From NCBI GenBank assembly GCA_030323885.1, contig CM059198.1:15476462-15540461 (forward strand): a stretch of DNA of 64,000 bases. Reading direction: 5' to 3'. Positions 1-15,143 of this stretch are shown here, piece after piece; within the stretch, counting starts at the first letter, position 1, and each line of letters begins with the position of its first letter. A program made the translations under genes and the position numbers. The stretch is from Branchipolynoe longqiensis (lineage: Eukaryota > Annelida > Polychaeta > Phyllodocida > Polynoidae). A model generated the notes under the pieces. The model searched no databases and was not told the origin of the DNA. It saw only the letters and a program-made list of their open reading frames with translations.

Positions 1-930
1 GGGCGACGCAGCTTTGAAATGGCACTTTTTTGTTTGGTTCGAGACATTTAAAATAGACCGGAAGTGTGTAGTTTGGGGGCGTGGTCGGACTAAGAATAAC
101 GCACTATATAGAGAGTGCTGATATTCTGACATTATGGAAGGGGAATGGCCTGTGGAGCCGCGCTTCATAATATAAAATGTGCTGATGTCAGCAGTAATTT
201 ACCTTGCCGCGCTGTGCTTCCCAATATGCTAAAGACATGACGCTGTGGGAATGGTCAGGTCTACAAAACCAAAAACTACTATATTTGTATTTAAACATTT
301 CCGTCAACCCTGATTATTTTTTCCTGTGGGCGTCTAGCATAGAGACAGAGAGATCACACACTGCTCTACAATGTGTGTGGATAAATAATTTGGAATTTTG
401 TTAAGCAACAAAAAATGGAGATGAATACGGGTGGGTGGGTGATAGTAGATAAGACCATTGTTGATCTGTTGTTTTTCTGTGTCATGAACGAGTTTCAATA
501 ATGGGTGCAGATTTATTCAGAAGGAAGTTGAGGAAGGTGGATTACTTCCAACCCTCTACCACTACCCTCGCCTCCATCCCTCCCACCTAAGCATTACAAA
601 AAGCCAAACGCCCTGCATTATTGCCTGTAGGAGCGCCGTCTGTCTCTCCCTCCCGCCCCACTCTCGTCTCCACCTTCCTGCTCCACGGGTGATCTAGTCT
701 TAGGCCTCCAGGGAAGCGTGGGAGAAGCCTGACCCTACTGAGTACTGTATTGTAGTAACGTTCATTATGAGTCATCATTACTGGCGGTTTTGCTGATGAT
801 TGTTTTCATTGTTTAATTTTTTTAATGTGGTGCAGAATATAGTAAGAGTTGCTCCCTACGTGCATTTGGAATAGAAGAGATGGCCAATCTGAACTATTGC
901 TTGCCGTAACATGTTCACCAATTCGCTTCA
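1..930. other. No gene recognised
   Basis: No convincing exon, RNA gene or transposon end was seen. Short open frames lack recognisable domains. The stretch could be intronic to the Tribbles gene that ends at 11,140, but its upstream exons are not visible. Confidence 0.5.
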
Positions 931-1076
931 TCCCTCCCTCCCTCCCTCCCTCCCTCCCTCCCTCCCTCCCCTCCCTCCCTCCCTCCCTCCCTCCCTCCCT
1001 CCCTCCCTCCCTCCCTCCCTCCCTCCCCTCCCTCCCTCCCTCCCTCCCTCCCTCCCTCCCTCCCTCCCTCCCTCCC
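931..1076. repeat. (CCCT)n microsatellite
   Basis: Nearly pure tetranucleotide CCCT tract with a few single-base slips. The Ser-Leu-Pro-Pro open frames across it are repeat artefacts. A second CT-rich tract follows at about 1,236-1,315. Confidence 0.95.
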
Positions 1077-1572
1077 AGGCTCGTGTAACGACTGACGTCC
1101 TCGATGGTTTAAAATTAAATTAGAAATAAAAAGCAGTCTGTTAATTTGACCTTCTGGGTGGCAACGTGAACAGAACGACGCACCGGATGTGCAGGATAGA
1201 GGAAGCGGTGTTCACAGCAGCGGTGCTCTAGAAAATCTCTCTCCTCTCCTCTCTCCCCTCTCTCCTCTCTCTCCTCTCCCCTCTCCCCCCCACTCTCCCT
1301 TCTTCCCTCTCTCCTTGGCGTATGTTCAGTGCGAGTGACCAGTGTGGACTTTGGCGATCTTATGAACTAATGTCATCAATATTTCTTAGCTTTATCGAGT
1401 TTACACCGTTCCAGTAATAGAATCATGATATGATGTAATCTTTGCTAGTCTACATAAGCTGCGATTTCTGTTCAGTGGAATGTGTTCCTAGATCACTCGG
1501 TGATTGGCCTGTAAAATAGTGAATTCAAAGTGCACTAGGACTAGGTATGTGATAACTTATAAATTTAATCAT

Positions 1573-1789
1573 GGGGTGAAAGATTTCCGCGGTTTCGCGG
1601 ATTTCCGGTATATACAATCACAACAAGGCTAGTTGAAACCTGACTTCGGTATTTTTCCACGATTCCCTGACAGTGCTAAGACTAAGTCTAGGGCCCTGGG
1701 AGAAGATCCGCGTTATCGCGGAAATTCGCCGTCGGTGTAATAATTTCGCCTTGTTTTCCGCGGTTTTTGCTGGATACCGCTTTCATCCC
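1573..1789. mobile_element. Small TIR element, hAT-like ends
   Basis: The left end GGGGTGAAAG and right end CTTTCATCCC are imperfect inverted repeats. CCGCGG-type motifs (TTTCCGCGG, ATCGCGGAAA) recur inside. A related end, CAGGGATGAAAG, occurs near 44,765. No coding capacity; the superfamily is a guess from the terminal sequence. Confidence 0.5.
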
Positions 1790-1954
1790 TGAGTTATAAT
1801 AAACCGCAACTTTTGAGGGTTTAGTTGTTACCCAATTGGTAGGTTCAATTTTGAAGAAGATATTTGTACTATAAATTGATTGATTTGTGTGTGTCTGTGT
1901 GTGTATTTCACAGATAGTATAACACGCACACACGCACGCACGGATAGTATAACG

Positions 1955-4577
<2,623 letters not shown>

Positions 4578-4756
4578 ATTCCTAATGTTGCAGTGACTTT
4601 AATTCATCTCTGAGCAGGAAGCTATAGATATATATATATGCATTGACTTTATTTTCTTCCTTTTACAGTTGATAAATTCCTAATGTTGCAATGACTTTAG
4701 GCAGGAAGCTATAGATATATGCATTGACTTTATTTTCTTCCTTTTACAGTTGATAA
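4578..4756. repeat. Tandem duplication, about 90 bp unit
   Basis: Two adjacent copies (4,578-4,675 and 4,676-4,756). Both begin ATTCCTAATGTTGCA and both end with a pyrimidine tract, TTTTACAG and TTGATAA. The second copy lacks about 18 bp, including part of the TA run. The repeated tract resembles a 3' splice site, but no reading frame after it is recognisable. Confidence 0.85.
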
Positions 4757-5196
4757 GATCGCACAAGGAGGGGGGGGGGACAACAAAAACCAAAGCGGTG
4801 TGGAAGTTTTGTTTTATTAAAAATAGTTTAAAGGAGACAAAATGGGATGTTACGAAATCTATTACGATCCGAAATGACACACTGCATCCAGATTTCCCAC
4901 AGATGACACTGTTGCATATAGCCTGTACAAAGATTTGGTTGTGAGGATCAACGTGTCACTGCGGTTAGCAGGTTAGCTCCGTCACGACCCACCGTCACAC
5001 GTGACCATGCTCCTCGTGACCCAGCGGGCGCGTTCTAGTAACGGCTGGCGGATATAGGTTGGCAGGGTATACGGGGGGGTGGGGGGGGGGGGGAGTCGAT
5101 TTGAAATAAAGGACCCAACCCACATGGACATGAAGACGAGTGAATTCAGATAGTTGTATATATATATATCTATTTCATATGATGTATTTAGGTCAG

Positions 5197-5483
5197 TGTG
5201 CACACAGCTTGGCTGCAGAACAACATCTGGTCACACTGCAAACTTAATGGCAGTGAGCAATCTTCATACAGAAAAAGTGAAATATCTCTAAAACCGCACA
5301 ACTTAGAAACAAACCGCTTGGTACACAAACAGATGAAATGTTTAACAAACAGATTATATTAAAGTTATATGCTTAGTCTTCTGCATTTCTATTAATTTTG
5401 AATAAAACTGGCATTTTGCACTGCACGTACCGGCAAACTCAATGGCAGTGTGCCTTGGTTCTGCAGCCAAGGTGCGCGCGCAT
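5197..5483. mobile_element. TIR element, single-unit copy of the 204-bp repeat family
   Basis: Terminal inverted repeats pair around CTTGGCTGCAGAAC (left) and TTCTGCAGCCAAG (right). The interior (TGAGCAATCTTCATACAG, AAATATCTCTAAAACC, GCTTGGTACACA, TTAATTTTGAATAAAA) matches the tandem units at 15,177-15,540 and, inverted, at 60,352-60,760. No coding capacity. Confidence 0.7.
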
Positions 5484-8400
5484 ACACAATGTTTCTAAAC
5501 ATTGAAAGGGGTCATTTAAAGGCGTTTGTGAAGGCTTATATTATAGGATATAGTATGGAATGTGAATTGTGTTTGGGAGCAAACTTGCTATATATAATCT
5601 GGTTATATATAATTTAAATATATATTGTGATTATTTTGCATATTTATTTTATTTATAAAATATAGAATGTATAATCAGGGATGCCAGTCACTCACTCAGG
5701 GTGCGGCGGCCAAAATAATGTGCGTTTGGGTGGCTACGCGAGGTCACGTGACCATGGAGACGAAACAGGTCAGCTGGAAATGTCTCGCTTTCCTCGGTGG
5801 GCGGTGTGGGATTCCAGCATTTTGACATACAAGCCTATTTTAATTTGTCATGATCTCACTTCAAATCCCTCCCACAAAGTTATTCCAGAGCATGATAGGG
5901 AAAGTCATAGCAATCAACCTAATATATTTATCTAAATAAAAATATAGGATTAGGAACTACTCAAAGGCACGGGAATATGCAACTTGAATCATGTCGCCCC
6001 CTGTCACCCCCATGTTTCAGTAAATGTGCCTTGTAATAAGGTATTTGCTGGAAACCATTTCAATCAATCAATAATTGACAAATTAGAAAGCCTTCATGGA
6101 AATTGTAACAGTTGGGTGTTGGGTGGATGAATTCCGTGATCTTCAGCTAGAATGGTATTGTCGGGTGGGGGGCAGGGTTAGCGATGCATTGGGGTGAGGA
6201 GTAATAATGCTGAATCCGTTCTCAGCGGTTTTCCCTGTCTTAATGCCGGGCTCAGACCGAGTCTACCGAGTCGACAGAACGGCACCCGGCAGTCGCGGAT
6301 CTGATTCAATAATCGTCCATGTGTGCTGTATCGGTCTGTCATTGTCTGACGCAATACTTTGCCATTGCGAGTTGAATCAGCCCTTTAAGTTTTTAAGTCG
6401 TAATTTATAAGTATTGTAATTTATTATTACTATAATTATGATAATAATTTCCAACATCGATTTCACTCCCTGTATAAAGTATAAAGAGTATGGGGTTGGC
6501 TCGACTTCACCTGCTCAAGTTAGAGCCGTGCATTGGTGACGATGGCGTCTAGCAGTGGCGGGGCCGTGTGTACTCGTCAGACGAGATACTGTGTATATAT
6601 AGCCCGTGTAGTGTGCGGGTAGGGGGGGGGGGGGGTCGCCTGTACAGCGCCATCTAGGTGTGGCTTCAGCGGCATTCTGAGAACGCAACATAATAATAAT
6701 AATAAAGATAATAATAATAGTAATAATAATAATAATAAAGTGGCTCGACCATCAGTTAGTTACCAATCCACTACGCACCACACCCCTTTCTTTTCTCTTC
6801 CATCACCAATCACCACCACTACCGTCGCCATTTTCTAACGTCGTATATTTTAGTGACTTTATGCGCTTGATTATAATGCCACTGGAAGTAGAATCCTCGT
6901 TCGGTTCAGAATTGGTTTCCGAGTGAGATCATAGTGTCGGTGGGATGGGCGTGAGTGTAGGACGGGGGGGGGGGGGGACTATAGCTCGGCTATGAGTCGT
7001 GGACTAGTGATTATAATCTGACGTCCGACTGAGTGTACCTGTGTGAGTGACGCTACGCTTTTGAGTCGTGGCCTCATGAGTACCATCTGACGGCCGTGTG
7101 TGTGTGTGTGTGGGGGGGGGGGGTCTTGTTTTTTTGTAATTCGGTGTTTTTGTAAGTATAGATCTATGTGTGTAATTGTTTGTATGCAAGAGATTTGGCA
7201 CTACACCTGACCACACCACCCGCCATGACCTGATATGACCTTAGATGTTGCACAAACAACAACACCTGCCTGCGTGTAACCTGCCCGGCGTGACCCAGCC
7301 TGTCTGTAGGCGGCGTGTACCAAGATCGTGTGTACATTTCATGACGTCACGGTCCGTGTGTACATTTCAGGTCGCGCCCTGACACTTCCGGCAGTGTGAT
7401 GTCACAATGGGGGTATGCATGCGGCATTGTTATTTTATTTCGCCTGGAGGGACACGTGACTACCGTCATGGTGTAAGCTGTGTTTTGACAAAGACATGGT
7501 CGCCCCGTGGACCATCAAGGGGATCCTTTTGTCTCCGGGAAGTTCTATGGTATCCCTCGGTGACTAATACTAAGACGAGGTAAAATACCTGTCTGCAGGT
7601 AACACATGCCTCGGTAATTAATCACCAAGTCATGATTTGTTGCTTTTGATAATTTAGTGTACTTTCAGAATATAGTTTCTAATATTGAACTGTCTGCTAT
7701 TGTGTGCGTGTGGAATTTGCCTGAACTGACTCATGAGAAAGGTGACTGGGTGCTGCCACTCGCCATCCGCCTCTGGTGTGGTTACAAAGGGCGCATGTTG
7801 CCAAAGGCGCGCAGAGAGAATGTGCGCACGCGCACACGCCTCAGCCTTCTGGGACCAGTACCAAGGGAACTAACGTGCATTGTCAATTTGTATGTGTTTG
7901 TGATTGTAAGATGGGTGCAGGAGCTACGAGCATGCAGATAAGGTTATCACAAGAAGAATCACAAGAAAAATTGCTGCCTCTTAGTTGGTGATGTTGTAAC
8001 TTGTGCGTGGGTTCGATTGCTCTGAGACATCTGGCTTGTACTCACCTGTAAGTACTCAGAAATCACACCTGTGGCCAATGGGTGTTTTGGACATCCTGGT
8101 ATGTGGGGGGAATCCCCACTTGACCCTAGTTGCTAATGCGAGTGCAGTCATATTGTGGATGTTTAAAAAAGAAAAGGAAACATACCCGCGTGTGTGTGGA
8201 GTACCAATTATGACTGTCCACACCCCAGTGTTCTGTTTTAGCGCTGGTTCGTAAAACAACCTTCCTTCCATGGTTCAGCTTTCGTCAATATGCAGGCTTT
8301 AAATACACAAATTTGGATGCTTTCGGGAAACTCGAACATCATGGGTAGTTAGCGATTGCAAAATTTAGCACACCGCCCCCCCCCCCCCAAAAAAAAAACC

Positions 8401-8714
8401 AAAAAAAAAAACCGGTTCTGCAGTTCACGGGCTCATTTAAATTGATATGGCAGTATAATTTTAAACCTTAGTTGATTTTCTTTTCAACGGCAGTGCCCGT
8501 CCCCTTTTAAAAATATATATGCGAAATGCAGTGTGTCGATTACGAATTGGCTGGTAGTATATGTATGTATATATATATTTGTATGTGTGTACACGTACAC
8601 GTCGGTGCATAATTTAACTGGCGTCATGGTGCAGAGACCAGGTGGGGGAAGTTTTGAGAAGATGCCCGGTATTGAGGCCCACCATTGTTCAGTGGATCTG
8701 ATTTTTGCGCATTA
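5484..8714. other. No gene recognised
   Basis: Contains a (TAA)n tract at about 6,690-6,740, a GT run near 7,095 and G runs near 6,625, 6,965 and 7,112. The kinase-lobe motifs expected of upstream Tribbles exons were not found by eye here. Confidence 0.45.
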
Positions 8715-9010
8715 TAATCTAACTTTATTTTGAAATAGTTTTTGTTATTATGAATGGCCACTGTTGGAGATATTCGAAGTGAAAATATGACAAATAAATG
8801 CTAGTGTACCCATTGAAATGTTGACACTGTAGCCTTCAGCAGTGTCTGCTCCCGTTAAATTGACTTGACATTATTCCACTTTATGCAGCAATAGATATTT
8901 AATAAGCGCACTGGTATCTTAACTTGGATATGTAGGATCAAATGTAGGTATATGTTAGGTTAAAAGGTTATGCTTTCATTATGCAACTTAAATGCTTTAC
9001 AATTATTTAA
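8715..9010 (-). repeat. Fragment of the TGCATAGTCCGATG TIR family
   Basis: Diverged copy sharing CATTATAATCTAACTTT, GAGATATTCGAAGTGAAAA, GTAGCCTTCAGCAGT and a right end like TTATGCAACTTAAA. Better copies are at 42,062-42,402, 44,893-45,244 and 54,524-54,890. Confidence 0.6.
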
Positions 9011-9063
9011 GTATATATTATATATATACCTGCCTGTCTGTTTGTCTGGTTGGCGTGTGGTTG

Positions 9064-9302
9064 TCCCCGTGTCCCCAGCTCTGCCAATTTGGATTTCCAC
9101 CGCTGTGTATAACTTACAGCGTCATCAAAGGCTGGTTGCTCTCATACCATGTCTATGTGGTGTGAGAGGTTAAAAATCCCTTGGGTCGGTAAAAGTGTAG
9201 GCTCAGGCTTTCTATCAACCAGCAGTGGAGTGGGGAAGACCAGTCATCTGTGACTGGGATTTCCCCTGCTTGGGACAACTAATGTACCCAAAAAAAAAGA
9301 AG
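9064..9302 (+). mobile_element. SINE A, 5'-truncated copy
   Basis: About 235 bp closely match the body of the full copy at 53,523-53,834, from just after its B box (CCCCAGCTCTGCCAATTTGG) through TCAAAGGCTGGTTGCTCTC to the A-rich tail. The tRNA-like head is missing, as expected for a 5'-truncated retrotransposed copy. Confidence 0.85.
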
Positions 9303-10177
9303 AAAAAAAGAGAGAGACAAATAAGTGTTCACACTTCCTGTCTACCATTCACTATATCACTGAAGGCCAGAATGTAACTTCCTATCAAACCCACCAATTT
9401 CTAGATCCCATTAAGAATCACTGATGCCACTGTCAAGTCAAAACCGCCATTTCCTAGATTGTACCTGTTTCCTACTCTCAAGCCTGCTACTTCCTAGATG
9501 TTAAGCCCCCCTCCCTCTCCGTGTGGAATCTTCCTGTGCCCACTGTGTGACTGTCAAACCTAACCATGCATAGCGCCACAACTGCCATGTGTGAGTCAGA
9601 CATCGATAATGTCTCCGGCCAGACACGCGGAGGGAAACCCCAGTGTGAGCACTACAAGAATACCCAGGAGACCGAGCAAAAACCATGGCCACTCAGCATT
9701 TTGTTGATTTACTAACTGCTGATTACTTCGCAACGGTGTTTGGGAGGGGAATGCATTACGTGGGCAAGGCTTGTTTTGTAGATCTGTAATGCAGCAATGA
9801 CGGGGCTGGGTATTCCCCTAAATCTATTATGTGCACGCTGACACAGGAGTAGAAAGCATCCGCTGAGTACCCACTATTCGACTTTCCATTGCTAGCTTCT
9901 ATGGTTACTCCGAAGTTGCACATACTGAGGACAATTGCATTAAACAACCTATCTTACACATTAGGTAAACAAGTATTGTCCTAACATGGTTACACATTAG
10001 GTAAACAAGTATTGCCCTTCCCATGTTAGGACAACATATATATATATATGTCCTGATATATATGTCTGTGTGACAGGGATTGGAAATTTCGGTGGCGCCA
10101 CCTGTGGGAAATCTGGAGTAATTGTAAATCATGGTCTAGGAAAATACAGATATCGTCAGCCATCCCAGCTTGCACCT

Positions 10178-10184
10178 CTATATA

Positions 10185-10272
<88 letters not shown>

Positions 10273-10291
10273 GTATATATCTATATATATA

Positions 10292-10328
<37 letters not shown>
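10178..10328. repeat. (TA)n microsatellite
   Basis: About 150 bp of alternating TA with rare C or G interruptions, directly joined to the hairpin that follows. Confidence 0.95.
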
Positions 10329-10331
<3 letters not shown>

Positions 10332-10453
10332 TGCACGACACGAGTATAACATTGCAGTGAGTGTGCGCGTGAGTGATTATGCCAGTGATTATATATATAT
10401 ATAATCACTCACGCACACACTCACTGCAATGTTATACTCGTGTCGTGCATGCA
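10328..10453. repeat. Long near-perfect inverted repeat
   Basis: Arms 10,328-10,380 and 10,401-10,453 are 53 bp each with one mismatch, around a 20-nt AT-rich loop. The arm begins TGCATGCACGACACGAG. It lies 212 bp before the Tribbles exon, presumably in its intron. It could be a short foldback transposon or a transcribed hairpin; the sequence alone does not decide. Confidence 0.95.
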
Positions 10454-10665
10454 TGCGCATTTTCCGCACTAAGTGCAGCTGTTACTGTTAGTAAGGTTGA
10501 ACGCTGGCTGGTGGCGTCTTTTGAATAATCATGGCATGATGTGATAACATCTAGCAACTTTCCTCATAATTGTTACATTATATATTATGTTGTATGTTGT
10601 GTTGTATAAGATAATATGTCAACAATGCGTAAGCTAACCAGCTTTTCTGTCTGTGTGTTTTCCAG

Positions 10666-11140
10666 GACGGAGATCAAGCTGGAGGGCCTGGAGGATGCAT
10701 GTGTGCTGGACGACGACCAGGACGATCACCTGGACGACAAGCACGGGTGTCCTGCCTACGTGAGCCCCGAGATCCTGATGACGTCGGACGGCTACTCGGG
10801 CAAGGCAGCCGATGTGTGGAGCTTGGGCGTGATGTTGTACACGATGCTCATCGGGCGCTACCCATTCCATGATGTCGAACCGAGCGTACTATTCACCAAG
10901 ATCCGCCGGGGCAACTACTCGGTGCCAGATACGGTGAGCTCGCGGGCAAAGTGTCTCATACGGAGTCTGCTCCGAAGGAGCCCCGCCGAGCGACTGACGG
11001 CCGAAGAGATTCTGCAGCATCCATGGTTCCGGGCGACATCTGGTGTCCTGTCGAAACACAAGTCGGATAAGAAAGAGACAGATCAAACTGTGCCGAATGT
11101 GAAGTTAGAAGAAGACGCCGAGTCTTTCTTGTTCTGGTGA
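10666..11140 (+). CDS. TRIB: Tribbles pseudokinase, last coding exon
   Basis: Encodes the C-terminal 157 residues of a Tribbles-family protein. These catalytically weak or dead kinase-like scaffolds bring substrates to the COP1 ubiquitin ligase and bind MAPKK. A TTTTCCAG acceptor at 10,658-10,665 sets the start; one base completes the split codon. The residues where active kinases have DFG read G-L-E (10,685-10,693), whereas vertebrate Tribbles have S-L-E. Then follow the activation-segment signature [14 protein letters not shown], the [15 protein letters not shown] helix, RYPFHD, the MEK-binding ILQHPWF (11,009-11,029) and the COP1-binding motif DQTVPN (11,081-11,098). The stop is TGA. Length and order fit TRIB1/TRIB2 last exons. 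The pseudo-nucleotide-binding lobe and SLE-upstream exons must lie outside the window or were missed. Family certain; the symbol is generic because paralogue assignment needs a tree. Confidence 0.95.
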
Positions 11141-13028
11141 ACCGCTCCCGACTATTTACTGTTTCAATTACTAGGATCTTTAAACTATTATACACGCAGA
11201 AAAAAGAAGAAAAAATAGTTGAATAATACACATTAATAATGCAAGAGACAAATGTTAAATAATAATTAACTAATAACAATATAATTAATTACCAGCACAT
11301 TTATTATTGCTAGGGTGATTGAATTGACACGTTGTCCTGTGAGGGGGTGTGTCTGTGCGTTCTTGTACTTGGTCGTATACTGTTATAGGCGGCACTGCCG
11401 TCCATAGTGGATAGGAATATATTCTCACCAGCAAAAAAAGAGCAATTTCACTTTGCGCAAGCCGACTATCATTTCTGAACGACAGCACACAGCTGAGTGC
11501 CTCAATTGGCACATGGGCTGCTTCTCCACCCAACCAACACGTGGCGGGCTCAGCGTTAGTTACTATTAGTCGGCATTGCCCGAGATGAAATCCTGAACCA
11601 ACGAAACTGGTGTACAATTTTATGGAACTGTGGAAAACGGAACATGATAAAAAGTGAACGTTATTCTGCATATTCGCACGACGGCCCGTGAACAGGGTGA
11701 CGAGGAGTCGGTGTTAGCGTGCCTGTGTGTGAGAGTGAATTTAAAAAAACAGCCCTCATTTCATTTCATTATATTGTGCCAGATGGAGCTAGACGAATAG
11801 GCCTGTTAGTTGGGTGTCTGAGCGTATGGTGTTTGATAGGATTATGAGTGTATGTTGGGAGTGCAGTTTAATTCGTTATATATAATATATACATACATAT
11901 ATCATATACACATGTGTGTATATGATAAATACATATGTGCGTGTATGTATATGACATACATATGTGTATGTAATATATATGTACTATATTATGGTATATA
12001 TCGCTATAGAGCCCCGCAATGAGGGAAGGAAACCAGGTATAATTCATAACAGAATTAAAAACAAAACAAAAAACTGTCCAATCTCATTCACAATTCCCTC
12101 AATGTTAAGTGACACCCCACGTAACTCTTCCCCACCCACCCTACTCCCACCCATTCACTCACACGCACGCACGCACGCACGCACGCACGCCACACGCGCA
12201 CACGTAGACACAGAAAGACAAATGTGTTAAGAGGATCACATATCAGATCAGACCCACTGCGATCTGTATGTCGGGGGTGGTGAAAGCAAATGTAGAATCA
12301 CGTGTGGGAAAACTCAGGAACTCCTTACATGAATTGTGTGCTGGCCAGTTGCCACCTCTGGCATGTCTGGGTGAGCAGGGGGTGGGGTAGGGCGGGGGTA
12401 TGTTAACAGGCCCCCGTTAAATGCCCGGTCTGAATTGTGACTGAACGTGTGAATTCAACGAAAATTTAAAATGGAACAATTTAGTGTTTTATTTTAGTTT
12501 AGTTGAATTGAAGAATACAACGGCAGCATGTGATATAATATACCTATATATATATATATCTATATATATCTATATATATATATATATAATATATATATAT
12601 AATATATATATATAGATACATATAATATATATATATATATATATAAGCATTTAGATAACCCTTGTCATTTATTAGCTTTTCATAATCTAATCTCAGCCAG
12701 TTTCAAAGTGTGGAACATGATCAATGAGTATACATTCTGGAGTTGGGAATTGAGATTTGCCATTAGATATTTTTCTGATTAAATTGTTTTGTAATTATTA
12801 AAATAAAATATAAATCTGTCTTGAAATAACAATAATTGTGGAGAACCGAAGTCTACAACCAACGTGTATTACTTCTAGAAAGCCTGTACTAAGTACTAGA
12901 CGTCATTTGGTAAAAAGATATTGTCTCGTAAACTGATAGCCTTGACTCTTTTATGAAAATTGAATAGTCTCGGGTTCACCACACGTGTAGGTGGTCAGCT
13001 ACCGCAGGGTAATAATACACTTCTTTTG
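11141..13028. other. Likely Tribbles 3' UTR, then intergenic
   Basis: No exon recognised. The first several hundred bases are probably 3' UTR, which is long in this family. The first canonical AATAAA noticed is at 12,802-12,807, too far to assign safely. The stretch also holds (TA)-rich tracts at 11,876-11,995 and 12,541-12,645 and an (ACGC)n run at about 12,163-12,190. Confidence 0.45.
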
Positions 13029-13314
13029 TTAAAGCTGCATAATCCGAAGCAATCATCAAATCTTAAAAAACCGAAACACAACTTAGATTTGACCCTACAT
13101 ATCCAACTTGGATACTAGCCCACCCTTTTAGACATTTATTGCTGCCTCCATATCAATGTAATGGATTATGGAACCCGTTGCTGCAGAAGCCTAGGTTGTC
13201 CAAACTTTCGGTGTTGACACCAACATCAATGTTGTGCTGGTTTTCACTTCAAATATCCCCCTAACCTTTCAAACTAAGTTAAAAATAAATAATCGGATTA
13301 TGCAACTTTCTTAA
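13029..13314 (+). mobile_element. TGCATAGTCCGATG TIR family, full-length copy
   Basis: Starts TTAAAGCTGCATAATCCGA and ends TCGGATTATGCAACTTTCTTAA, so the ends are inverted repeats. The interior contains TACATATCCAACTTGGATAC and TTTTCACTTCAAATATC, diagnostic of this window's most abundant non-autonomous family. No coding capacity. Confidence 0.8.
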
Positions 13315-14030
13315 TAAATTTCTTTTTGTCTTTTCTCATCCCTCGCTGAATGTTGATGTAATCTGTGGTAAATTGTTTACTTCCCGTGTCTGTATACCTA
13401 CATGCAGGCAGTCGCCATCAGTGATCCACCTCCCTGCCCAACGCGCACAGTGCTTTAACAGAGCTCGGTCAGTTGAAGTCGGCGCCGTTTCTAATGGATT
13501 AATTCATTTATAACATTAGTTTATGATAAAGAAATGTATCGTAATGTGAATAAGTGAACTTGATATGATCTCTGTCAAATCTCCGCCACCAACCCCACCA
13601 ACCCCACTACCACAATAATTCAACTTCCACTCACCGATCCCCCTCCCCGCCCCCCCCCCCCCACCAAAGCCCACCCGTTGTTACTGTAACTTGTTGACTC
13701 GTGTTTACTTCCGTTTTCTGACTGTCACAGTCACCACTTACAAGTCTGAGTAGGCCGACTCCTAACTAATGTGGGGGCTTGAAAACCTCCAGGAAGGCTA
13801 CTGTTTGTTAATAACAATAAAAATTATATAAAAAAGACAAAATAAAAACAGAAATCATGTGTTGATTTGTAAACTGCACATTATTCAGTTCATAATGTGC
13901 TATGGTATATATAAAAATATTTATTATATATATTTTTTGTCTTGAAATCAGCCATGTATATTTTCAATGTTAAGTGTCCGCTTTTGTCATGCTTTAAAAA
14001 AAGGGGGAAAATATTTTACTGTCTCTTTAT

Positions 14031-14532
14031 AGCCCTGTCACACTACGACGTATCTCGCCGGCGTGCCGCCAAAGCGCAAAATCACTTTTAATCGTCGAGA
14101 GATGTCAAAACTTTTCGGCGTCAGCGCAACGTATTGGTAGCGTGTGGCCGACCTTATGGTAAAAGTTTGGTGCGCCGTCCTGATGACCTTAGATGTTGGT
14201 AGGATGTAAAACAACAAAAAGCAACCGTTTGGTGCAACGTGTGGTAATGAGCCTCACGCATGCGCGGCTTGTGCATAATGTTCGCATAACACTATTCCAG
14301 CGTGTTTAACGTATCTCGACACACCCCTAACGTCGCCATAATATTGGCACCCGCGCGTTGTCGCACGTCCAAAGTTTTGTGCAAGCACAAAACTTTGCCG
14401 ATACCCTGATGCACCTCGCCGACCGTTGCCGTCCATCAATGAAAACGCGCGCATAACGCTTCCAGACGTCTCCCGACGTTTCGCCAAAAACTAACACACG
14501 TTGATGTGCGAAACGTCGTAATGTGACAGCAC
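14031..14532. mobile_element. Chimeric MITE (CCTGTCACACTACGACG ends) carrying a SINE tail
   Basis: The left end (GCCCTGTCACACTACGACGT) and right end (ACGTCGTAATGTGACAGC) are inverted repeats. GTCGAGAGATGTCAAAACTT and CGCGCATAACGCTTCC are shared with the copies at 56,046-56,536 and 56,946 onward. An internal segment at 14,179-14,220 is a SINE B 3' tail, found at the same place in the sister copy. The ends resemble the Harbinger TIR at 35,156, but the interior does not. Confidence 0.8.
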
Positions 14533-14610
14533 CATCAGTTAACTGGTTTTCGAAGGATATTGTAAATTAAAATCGTTGACTGCACCTACAGGAATTCAAG
14601 TAAACGTGGA

Positions 14611-15143
14611 GGCGGTGTAAAGATTTCAAATTCACCCCATATTCAAGTATCCCCCCCCCCCTGGGAACTTGAAAACGTTTTCAAATTCCTCCCAGGGGAA
14701 TTTGAAAACGTTTTCAAATTCCCTCCTTCGTTTTAACTTCCCCCCCACCCCCACCCCCACCCCCATTTTGGGGGAATTTTCTTTATTTTTGTTATTTTTT
14801 GTTATTTTTCATGACAAATATAATATACAGAGAATAGCATAATGGAAATTATTACTACTACAATAAAGCATATTTAACCACAAATGACACAAAAGTCTCC
14901 AAGATGGTTAATAAAAAAATATTATAGGTCTGAAATTTTAAACGATTTTTAAAGTTTTTTAAACAATTTTATATTTCCGCAGGGGGGAATTTGAAAATGG
15001 GTGGAGGAATCTGAAAACTGTTTTTAAGTCCCCCCCCCCCCCCCCAGGAATCTAAAAACGTTTAAAATTTCCCTGGAGGGAAGTTAAAAACGTTTTCAGA
15101 TTCTTGGGAAGGGGTGTGGGGGGGGAAGTTGAAATGGTTACAC
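14611..15143. repeat. Foldback element with GAAAACGTTTTC palindromes
   Basis: Outer ends pair (GGTGTAAAGATTTCAA with TTGAAATGGTTACACC). Inside, GAAAACGTTTTCAAATTCC-type palindromes recur near 14,665, 14,705, 15,055 and 15,088, separated by C and G runs. No coding capacity; the class is unknown. Confidence 0.65.

Noticed and set aside
11285..11671. 128-codon minus-strand open frame
   Set aside because: No domain, poor codon pattern and within the likely Tribbles 3' UTR.
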